A DNA stretch of 11,912 nt, from the NCBI GenBank assembly GCA_027348305.1, contig DAIEPS010000036.1:1-11912 (forward strand), given 5' to 3'. Below, piece by piece: positions 7,444 through 11,912 of the stretch. The notes under the pieces are model-generated. The model had not been told where the DNA came from and searched no databases. It worked only from the letters and a program-made list of their open reading frames with translations. The position numbers were made by a program, and so were the translations under genes. This DNA is from Anaerolineaceae bacterium. Its GTDB lineage: Bacteria > Chloroflexota > Anaerolineae > Anaerolineales > Anaerolineaceae. Every line of letters begins with the position of its first letter. Positions within the stretch are counted from its first letter, which is position 1.

Positions 7444-7709
7444 TTGAAATCCTCATCACCTGAAAACCCGGCTTCTGTCAGGAATCGGCGTATACTTTTC
7501 AACGCACCTTTATCCACTTCTTTCTCAGGGTGTGGACGGTGAAACACCGCCCGAACACCCTTCAAAGAAACCCTCAATCGTGATCCATTACCTTCTGAAA
7601 TCTCAGCCCCAAGCGAAATCAATAATGATTCAATATCTGTCCATAATGCATTCGCACGAACTGGATCCGTGAATATCACTTGCAGCGTCTGCATTTGTTT
7701 ATGGTTCAT
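7440..7709 (-). CDS. hicA: HicA-family toxin (mRNA interferase-like)
   Basis: HicA proteins are small dsRBD-fold ribonucleases that cleave mRNA until bound by HicB. The 89-aa sequence has the helix DPVRANALWTDIESLLISLG, then EGNGSRLRVSLKGVRAVFHRPHP and KGALKSIRRFLTEAGF, typical of a distinct HicA subgroup. In this subgroup the usual Gly-Ser-His catalytic motif reads Gly-Ser-Arg (here NGSRL) and the conserved histidines lie in FHRPHP, so catalysis by the classic residue cannot be assumed. The start at 7709 matches the usual MNxKxxxTL family opening, though no Shine-Dalgarno is visible. It overlaps hicB by four nt. Confidence 0.82.
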   Translation of the reverse strand: MNHKQMQTLQVIFTDPVRANALWTDIESLLISLGAEISEGNGSRLRVSLKGVRAVFHRPHPEKEVDKGALKSIRRFLTEAGFSGDEDFK

Positions 7710-7713
7710 ATGA

Positions 7714-7728
7714 TATCACTATTTGATA
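7714..7728. promoter_or_regulatory. Candidate operator dyad upstream of hicA
   Basis: A TATCA-N5-TGATA inverted repeat lies 5-19 bp upstream of the hicA start, inside a very AT-rich stretch. A ribbon-helix-helix antitoxin such as HicB could bind it. A promoter-like pair (minus strand TTGATT at 7733-7738, TATCAT at 7710-7715, 17-nt spacer) surrounds the dyad, but its -10 abuts the ATG, so its start point would fall inside hicA. Binding is inference only. Confidence 0.3.
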
Positions 7729-7752
7729 CTAAAATCAATAAGGTCTATACCT

Positions 7753-8064
7753 TTACTTGACCTTGAACGTCCATTTGGCCGTGGAACCCTGGGCGGCCCC
7801 TTCGCGCCTGATCAGTTCCACCCTGGCGAATTCGAGGAATTTGTTTGTATCAAGGGCGCTGCAGATCAGCGGATATTTGTTACCCAGCCCCATACCCTTT
7901 TCAATATCTTGTGCGGTGAAGGTTACCCGTCCGTCTTTTTTCATACGGGCTGGATTAATGTAGCGCAGTTTGACGTACTTCCTGACATTGTCTCCGCCTG
8001 ATCTCTTTTTCGGTTCAACTTTCGGACCTGACTTCTTGAACCACTTCGTGATGAATTCAAACAT
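7753..8064 (-). CDS. Hypothetical 103-aa basic protein
   Basis: I do not recognise a named family. The protein begins with a short amphipathic stretch (MFEFITKWFKK), then a Lys/Gly-rich flexible segment (about 12-27), then a compact-looking domain: VRKYVKLRYINPARMKKDGR, VTFTAQDIEKGMGL, YPLICSALDTNKFLEFARV, ELIRREGAAQGSTAKWTFKV. The strand-helix-strand character and net positive charge would suit a small nucleic-acid-binding fold, but that is a guess. The start has GAGG (8074-8077) nine nt upstream. It precedes hicA by 43 nt on the same strand and could share its transcript. No signal peptide or membrane segment is seen. Confidence 0.7.
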   Translation of the reverse strand: MFEFITKWFKKSGPKVEPKKRSGGDNVRKYVKLRYINPARMKKDGRVTFTAQDIEKGMGLGNKYPLICSALDTNKFLEFARVELIRREGAAQGSTAKWTFKVK

Positions 8065-8383
8065 GAATGCAGCCCTCGACTTCGTATATGAGATAATTTC
8101 TTCACCAAGTATACTTGCGATTTATTATTACCAATAAGCATTTTTAATACCCAAAAGGCTTGACAAGGGGTTTATACTTAAATTATAGAATTAATTTTCT
8201 ACTATTTCGAATCTTAACAATTTCAAATACTGCTTTTTGAGACGGACATGATCCATCGAATTGTTTTTAATTGTTTTCTATTGTTTTTGATTTCACGTAA
8301 AGAAAACAATTAATTTTACGCCACCTAAAATCTAAATTGATGACGAAAAATAATCCACATTGCTGCGATGAAATGGTTCTACG
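8065..8383. other. AT-rich intergenic stretch between the accessory patch and recA
   Basis: No credible gene is seen. It contains the 12-bp perfect palindrome CAAGTATACTTG (8106-8117), 42 bp upstream of the hypothetical gene start. It also has a perfect -35 hexamer TTGACA (8160-8165) followed at 18 nt by a weak TATAGA (8184-8189) reading rightward with no gene after it, and the AT-rich repeats listed separately. The methionine-opened frame at 8337-8549 is a by-product of the heptad array and is not called. Confidence 0.5.
8260..8313. repeat. Three 10-bp direct repeats plus a 13-bp inverted repeat
   Basis: Three tandem decamers ATTGTTTTTA, ATTGTTTTCT and ATTGTTTTTG occupy 8260-8289. The middle one is also part of a perfect 13-bp inverted repeat, TTAATTGTTTTCT (8267-8279) with AGAAAACAATTAA (8301-8313) around a 21-nt loop. 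The low complexity of T-rich DNA makes some of this likely by chance. Confidence 0.5.
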
Positions 8384-8509
8384 GTTCTCAGTTCTCGGTT
8401 CTCGGTTCTCAGTTCTCGGTTCTCAGTTCTCTGTTCTCTGTTCTCTGTTCTCTGTTCTCAGTTCTCAGTTCTCAGTTCACGGTTCCAGATCCTCCATTCT
8501 CTATTCTCT
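8384..8509 (+). repeat. Tandem heptanucleotide array GTTCTCN, about 18 units
   Basis: Thirteen consecutive units (8384-8474) are all GTTCTC followed by A, G or T: the last-base order is A,G,G,A,G,A,T,T,T,T,A,A,A. Five degenerate units follow (GTTCACG, GTTCCAG, ATCCTCC, ATTCTCT, ATTCTCT; to 8509). A degenerate unit GTTCTAC precedes at 8376-8382, one base out of register. The seven-base period means three units make 21 nt, so any frame reads as a seven-residue repeat such as FSVLGSR. It ends nine bp before the recA promoter. Short tandem heptamers of this style are known as slippage-prone intergenic repeats. Confidence 0.9.
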
Positions 8510-8517
8510 GCTTTATA

Positions 8518-8545
8518 TTGACCTTACGAACAAATGTACTATAAT
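8518..8545 (+). promoter_or_regulatory. recA promoter
   Basis: -35 TTGACC (8518-8523), a 16-nt spacer and a perfect -10 TATAAT (8540-8545). Predicted transcription start is near 8552, giving a leader of about 50 nt to the recA ATG. A second TATAAT lies at 8568-8573 without a good -35. Confidence 0.7.
8527..8540. promoter_or_regulatory. LexA (SOS) box in the recA promoter
   Basis: CGAACAAATGTACT matches the Gram-positive-type LexA consensus CGAAC-N4-GTTCG, with the core GAAC-N4-GTTC matched at seven of eight fixed bases (GTAC in place of GTTC). It fills the promoter spacer and touches the -10, an ideal place for repression. Both the match and the position are seen directly; LexA control is inferred. 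Confidence 0.65.
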
Positions 8546-8603
8546 GTAACTATTACAAAATATCCGCTATAATTAATCATCATCCACTTGAGGAGAACAC
8601 GCG

Positions 8604-9707
8604 ATGGCGAAGAAAAATTCAGAAAAGAACGTATTCGAATCCTTTGATAAATCAGAACCCATGAGCGACGCCAAACGCGCCGTCCTGGATAAAGCTTTGG
8701 GTGACATCGTCAAACGCTACGGCGAAGGTTCCATTATGCGCCTGGGTGAAGCCCACCAGCTTGACGTGGATGTGATCCCGACCGGGTCTCTCTCGCTTGA
8801 CCTGGCGCTCGGTGTCGGCGGCATCCCCCGCGGACGCATCACCGAGATCTACGGACCTGAATCATCAGGTAAAACCACCATCTGTCTGCACTGCACCGCT
8901 GAAGCCCAAAAAATGGGCGGCACTGTAGCCTTCATTGATATGGAGCATGCACTCGACCCAGCTTATGCCGTCAAACTCGGTGTGGATATTGAATCTCTGC
9001 TTGTCTCCCAGCCGGATACCGGTGAGCAGGCACTTGAGATCTGCGAGACCCTTGTCCGCTCCGGTGCCGTGGATCTGGTGATCATCGACTCCGTAGCCGC
9101 ACTTGTGCCTCGGGCAGAAATTGAAGGCGATATGGGTGATGCCAGCATGGGCATGCAGGCCAGGCTCATGTCGCAGGCGCTGCGCAAACTCTCAGGAGCC
9201 ATCAACCAGACCAAGACCACCGTCATGTTCACCAACCAGTTACGCCAGAAGATCGGCATCATGTTCGGCAACCCTGAAACCACCCCCGGTGGCCTGGCAC
9301 TCAAATTCTATGCCTCCGTGCGGCTTGACATCCGCCGCATTCAATCCATCAAGGTCGGCGCCGAGATCGTTGGCAACCGCACCCGCGTACGCGTCGTCAA
9401 AAACAAGGTTGCCGCACCTTTCCGCACCGCAGAGTTTGACATCATGTACAATGAAGGCATCTCCAAGGTTGGTGATATCATTGACCTGGCGACAGCACTT
9501 GAGATCATTACCAAACGCGGTGCTTTCTTCTCGTATAATGATATGCGCCTCGGACAGGGCCGTGAGAACGCCAAGGAATTCTTGAAACAAAATATTGAAA
9601 TGTGCAGAGAAATCGAAAAAGCCGTACGTGAACGCGCCATGGGCGGCGAGTTACCCCTCGATTTCGGCGGTACCGGCGGCGGTGATTCTTCAGACGGTGA
9701 TGATTAA
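8604..9707 (+). CDS. recA: Recombinase RecA
   Basis: RecA forms ATP-dependent filaments on single-stranded DNA, drives strand exchange and triggers LexA self-cleavage in the SOS response. The 367-aa protein has Walker A GPESSGKTT (84-92), the catalytic glutamate in IDMEHALDP (E114), Walker B VDLVIIDSVAAL (156-167), the filament/L1 region around MGMQARLMSQALRKL (182-196), the L2 loop region after FTNQLRQKIG with FGNPETTPGG (221-230), and an acidic glycine-rich C-terminal tail (GGDSSDGDD) that usually restrains activity. The second residue of the IDxEHALDP motif is Met where Ala is common. GAGGAG (8590-8595) lies eight nt before the ATG. It is the first gene of a plus-strand cluster with the lipoprotein and peptidase that follow. 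Confidence 0.98.
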   Translation: MAKKNSEKNVFESFDKSEPMSDAKRAVLDKALGDIVKRYGEGSIMRLGEAHQLDVDVIPTGSLSLDLALGVGGIPRGRITEIYGPESSGKTTICLHCTAEAQKMGGTVAFIDMEHALDPAYAVKLGVDIESLLVSQPDTGEQALEICETLVRSGAVDLVIIDSVAALVPRAEIEGDMGDASMGMQARLMSQALRKLSGAINQTKTTVMFTNQLRQKIGIMFGNPETTPGGLALKFYASVRLDIRRIQSIKVGAEIVGNRTRVRVVKNKVAAPFRTAEFDIMYNEGISKVGDIIDLATALEIITKRGAFFSYNDMRLGQGRENAKEFLKQNIEMCREIEKAVRERAMGGELPLDFGGTGGGDSSDGDD

Positions 9708-9712
9708 TTAGT

Positions 9713-10273
9713 ATGTTATTGGGAAGAAAACGTCTTTCCGTTACTCTTATCTTCTGTCTTGCAGCCCTTCCATTCCTTCTGGTGGGCTGCAAGTCCATCC
9801 TGCCTTCCCGTTCTGTGCCAGTGGAAGACCAGGCTGCTCTATTTGTTGCCCCCACCTTCCTCCCCACCTCGATCATCGTCGTTGAACCCACCCCCACGCC
9901 GCAAGCCTCTTCAGCGCAGGGCACAGAATGCACCAACCTGCTGCAATTCATCGCGCCAGACCTGACCTACCCTGACGGCACAGAGGTCAAACCCGGCGAA
10001 GCCATTGATAAACAATGGAAGGTAAAGAACGCAGGCACCTGTAATTGGGATGCCACATACACCCTGCAGCTCATGGGTGGAGAGGCGATGGGCGCTGCAT
10101 CACCCCAGGCACTCGTCCCTGCCCGCAACGGCACGGAAACAGTCATCGCCATCCAGTTTACAGCACCGACCGAACCCGGCCGTTACACCAGCCAATGGAA
10201 GGCTTACGGCCCAGGCGGACAGCCCTTCGGTGATCTACTCTACATGGATATTACCGTGGTGGCCGCACAATAA
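9713..10273 (+). CDS. Lipoprotein with NBR1-type Ig-like domain
   Basis: The 186-aa product begins with a lipoprotein signal: RKR, a hydrophobic stretch (8-24) and the lipobox LVGC with Cys26 as the lipidation site. It should be exported and anchored to the outer face of the membrane. A Thr/Pro-containing linker (about 46-68) leads to a domain at about 72-184 like the FW/Ig-like domain of NBR1: PDGTEVKPGEAIDKQWKVKN, GTCNWDATYTLQLMGGEAMG, then APTEPGRYTSQWKAYGPGGQ and FGDLLYMDITV. The hallmark Trp residues W102, W112 and W162 are present. Bacterial versions occur in Chloroflexota surface proteins; the ligand is unknown. The start is five nt after the recA stop with no Shine-Dalgarno seen, so reinitiation or a longer transcript is likely. 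There is no evident functional tie to recombination. Confidence 0.88.
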   Translation: MLLGRKRLSVTLIFCLAALPFLLVGCKSILPSRSVPVEDQAALFVAPTFLPTSIIVVEPTPTPQASSAQGTECTNLLQFIAPDLTYPDGTEVKPGEAIDKQWKVKNAGTCNWDATYTLQLMGGEAMGAASPQALVPARNGTETVIAIQFTAPTEPGRYTSQWKAYGPGGQPFGDLLYMDITVVAAQ

Positions 10274-10295
10274 ACCGATATCATTTGGTTATAAG

Positions 10296-11210
10296 ATGAC
10301 CACATCCCCTGTAAAACCTAATCGGTTTATCTATCTATCCATCCCCCTGGTTATTCTGCTGGCAGCGGGTGCATTCTTCACCATCCGCACGCAAGGTTTC
10401 GGTTATTTCGTCACCCCAACCCCTACAATTACACCCACCAGCACGATCATGTTGGTTGGCGCGGATTCAAACGCAACTCAAACTGCCACACCCTTCCAAC
10501 CGCTACCCACTGACACACCGACACCGACAGCCACGTTTACACCAACACCGACTGAGACCCCAACGCCCACGGCGACCAATACGCCTCTACCAACAAATAC
10601 CCCACAGCCTCAGCCAACTGCAAAGCCATTGCCCACCAATGCACCAGTGGACGGTCTGCCATCCTCATTTCAAATAACTGGAGTTGTCGGTCACGCCCAA
10701 AGCCACATGCTCTCCTGCGAAGCCCGGGCTGCCGCGGATTGGGCGGCTTTCTATGGGGTTTCGGTCAGCGAGAACACAATTCAATCCGCTTTACCTGTTT
10801 CTGATAACCCGGATGTGGGCTTTGTCGGAAATGTGAACGGCACATGGGGACAGATCCCCCCCAATGATTACGGCGTACACGCAGGCCCCATTGCATCAGT
10901 CCTAATAAATTATGGAGCGTCTGCCACTGCCAGCAAGGGTGTTTCGCTTTCAGAAATACGCCGCCAGATCGCTTCTGGGAACCCCGTGATCGTCTGGGTA
11001 GTCGGCGCTGTTTGGGGCGGATCCCCGGTCAGCTATACTGCATCCGACGGCAGCACCACAACAGTAGCCTACTATGAACATGTGGTAATCGTGACCGGCT
11101 ACGATGAGACAGGCTTCACCTTCGTAGATGGGAATTCCTCTTATTGGCGTTCAAATGCTTCATTTGCCAGCTCGTTTGGTGCATTGAACAAAATGGCGAT
11201 CACGCATTAG
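10296..11210 (+). CDS. Membrane-anchored C39-like cysteine peptidase
   Basis: With the ATG at 10296 the protein is 304 aa. An N-terminal membrane segment (about 11-30) follows a basic start (KPNR), then a long Thr/Pro-rich linker with TPTPT-type repeats (40-118), then a papain-like domain (125-304). The likely catalytic set is Gln135 (HAQSH), Cys141 (MLSCEARAAADWAAFYG), His262 (YYEHVVIVTGYDETGF) and Asp278 (FVDGNSSYW), in the order of the Peptidase_C39_2 family. The catalytic domain should lie outside the cell on a stalk. A longer in-frame reading from 10050 overlaps the lipoprotein gene in another frame and is not credible. The gap to the lipoprotein is 22 nt; no clear ribosome site is visible. 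The substrate is unknown. Confidence 0.82.
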   Translation: MTTSPVKPNRFIYLSIPLVILLAAGAFFTIRTQGFGYFVTPTPTITPTSTIMLVGADSNATQTATPFQPLPTDTPTPTATFTPTPTETPTPTATNTPLPTNTPQPQPTAKPLPTNAPVDGLPSSFQITGVVGHAQSHMLSCEARAAADWAAFYGVSVSENTIQSALPVSDNPDVGFVGNVNGTWGQIPPNDYGVHAGPIASVLINYGASATASKGVSLSEIRRQIASGNPVIVWVVGAVWGGSPVSYTASDGSTTTVAYYEHVVIVTGYDETGFTFVDGNSSYWRSNASFASSFGALNKMAITH

Positions 11211-11230
11211 TCTTTTGCATAAAAAGTATA

Positions 11231-11316
11231 TGGTCATCTTGACAATGTAATCCCTCTCGCACGTAAAAACCGCGTTGCTCGGGGACGCGAAGACCGTGAC
11301 CTTGTCAAGCTGGCCT
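11231..11316. repeat. Imperfect inverted repeat in intergenic region
   Basis: TGGTCATCTTGACAA (11231-11245) pairs with TTGTCAAGCTGGCCT (11302-11316) at about 12 of 15 positions, including an unbroken CTTGACAA/TTGTCAAG core. Inside lies a smaller CGCGT...ACGCG stem. It begins about 20 nt after the peptidase stop and could be a structured 3' end, a small RNA or relic sequence. No T-run follows on either strand. Confidence 0.35.
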
Positions 11317-11365
11317 TATCAAATTGCCAAATAATAAGACATTATCTGTAATTTCAAGATATTTG

Positions 11366-11418
11366 CCCTCACCCTTGCACCCCTCTCCCAAGCTTGGGAG
11401 AGGGGACGGGGGTGAGGG
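11366..11418. repeat. 53-bp compound palindromic repeat
   Basis: A perfect 26-bp palindrome (11380-11405; half-site CCCCTCTCCCAAG) is nested within a second pair of arms, CCCTCACCC (11366-11374) and GGGTGAGGG (11410-11418). They are separated by a 5-nt and a 4-nt unpaired segment. Sequences combining CCCTCACCC and CCTCTCCC hairpins are a widespread kind of dispersed intergenic repeat in bacteria. It is not followed by a T-run, so it is a repeat rather than a terminator. Confidence 0.8.
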
Positions 11419-11432
11419 AATAGATTTATAAA

Positions 11433-11459
11433 AACAGCGAGGCAATTAACCTCGCTGTT
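11433..11459 (-). terminator. Rho-independent terminator of ahcY
   Basis: The 10-bp perfect stem AACAGCGAGG (11433-11442) / CCTCGCTGTT (11450-11459) has a 7-nt loop. On the minus strand the stem is followed by TTTTTAT, as expected for intrinsic termination of the gene whose stop is at 11481. On the plus strand no T-run follows. Confidence 0.8.
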
Positions 11460-11480
11460 ATAACAAACCCCAGTTACGAA

Positions 11481-11912
11481 TTAGGTACCCTCTTCCCAGG
11501 AGCCCAGGTATTTCACCTGTTCAGCAGTCAAGGTGTCACAGCTCACACCCATGGCGGTGAGCTTCAAGGCGGCAATGTTTTTGTCGATGGCTTCAGGCAC
11601 AGAATAAACGTGTTTTTCCATCTTTGAGGCATTCTTCATCAAGTACTCAAGGCTGAGTGCCTGGTTGGCAAAAGACATATCCATCACTGAAGCTGGATGT
11701 CCTTCAGCAGAGGCCAGGTTGATCAAACGGCCTTCGCCGAGGATGTAGATGCGGCGGCCGTCTTTGGTAATGTACTCATCCACAAATGGGCGCACCAGGC
11801 GTTTGGTCTTCGACATTTTTTCCAGAGAGGGGATGTTGATCTCAACGTTAAAGTGACCTGAGTTGCAGACGATGGCTGCATCTTTCATAACGGCAAAGTG
11901 ATGCTCATCAAT
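11481..11912 (-). CDS. ahcY: Adenosylhomocysteinase, C-terminal part, 5' end outside window
   Basis: AhcY hydrolyses S-adenosylhomocysteine to adenosine and homocysteine using bound NAD, relieving product inhibition of methyltransferases. The 143 residues present continue in frame to the right edge (IDEHHFAVMKDAAIVCNSGH), so the methionine at 11888 is internal. Family motifs: CNSGHFNVEI, GRRIYILGEGRLINLASAEG (part), HPASVMDMSFANQALSLEYL and KHVYSVPEAIDKNIAALKL. The protein ends in VKYLGSWEEGT and lacks the longer tail with the Lys/Tyr residues that reach the NAD site of a neighbouring subunit in the long-form enzyme; such short forms occur in other bacteria and archaea. A terminator follows 21 nt after the stop. 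Confidence 0.95.
   Translation of the reverse strand: MDEHHFAVMKDAAIVCNSGHFNVEINIPSLEKMSKTKRLVRPFVDEYITKDGRRIYILGEGRLINLASAEGHPASVMDMSFANQALSLEYLMKNASKMEKHVYSVPEAIDKNIAALKLTAMGVSCDTLTAEQVKYLGSWEEGT

Noticed and set aside
7710..7738. TTGATT-17-TATCAT promoter for hicA
   Set aside because: The -10 abuts the ATG, so transcription would start inside the gene; it works only if translation begins at the sixth codon, which the family alignment does not favour.
8160..8189. TTGACA with TATAGA at 18 nt, rightward
   Set aside because: The -10 is weak, no gene follows for about 400 nt, and recA has a better promoter; kept only as a note.
8351..8359. TAATCCACA, one base off a DnaA box
   Set aside because: A single imperfect copy with no cluster or dnaA/dnaN genes nearby; not an origin.
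8337..8549. 70-codon frame with FSVLGSR-type repeats
   Set aside because: The repeat is the direct translation of the 7-bp array in whichever frame is open; it has no ribosome site and runs into the recA promoter.
10050..10295. Extended N-terminus of the C39-like peptidase
   Set aside because: These codons overlap the lipoprotein gene in another frame; the membrane segment expected at the N-terminus begins only after 10296.

Overview
The window reads as ordinary chromosomal housekeeping DNA of a bacterium, most likely a Chloroflexota (Anaerolineae-like) genome, interrupted by a small AT-richer accessory patch. This placement is an inference. It rests on the lipoprotein with an NBR1-type Ig-like domain, on Thr/Pro-rich linkers in surface proteins, on a C39-like peptidase of matching style, and on a Gram-positive-type LexA box in front of recA, a box type reported for Chloroflexota such as Dehalococcoides.

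Left part (1-3455, minus strand): a tight run alr (alanine racemase) -> recJ (single-strand exonuclease) -> EamA-family permease, with gaps of 14 and 12 nt. The permease runs off the left edge. It is transcribed away from tgt-uppP (3608-6330, plus strand). tgt (queuine/preQ1 tRNA-ribosyltransferase) and uppP (undecaprenyl-diphosphatase) overlap by ATGA. The 152-bp divergent gap carries -10 elements so close to both start codons that leaderless transcripts are possible. uppP is unusual: a complete membrane phosphatase (about 275 aa) continues without a stop into a roughly 225-residue domain resembling a phosphate-type periplasmic-binding protein.

Middle part (6331-8603) is the accessory patch. 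It holds a palindromic repeat cluster, a REP-associated tyrosine transposase whose N-terminus is split by a frameshift at a run of seven A, and a 30-bp REP-like palindrome lying in frame inside that transposase. Next come a hicA-hicB type toxin-antitoxin pair and an unrecognised 103-aa basic protein, all on the minus strand. A 539-bp gene-free stretch follows, with AT-rich direct and inverted repeats, an array of about 18 heptanucleotide units (GTTCTCN), and the recA promoter with a LexA-like box lying in the spacer.

Right part (8604-11210, plus strand): recA, an NBR1-domain lipoprotein 5 nt downstream, and a membrane-anchored C39-like cysteine peptidase 22 nt after that. A 270-bp intergenic region (11211-11480) holds two repeat structures and the rho-independent terminator of ahcY. 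The C-terminal 143 residues of ahcY (adenosylhomocysteinase, minus strand) reach the right edge. No rRNA, tRNA or CRISPR array was seen.
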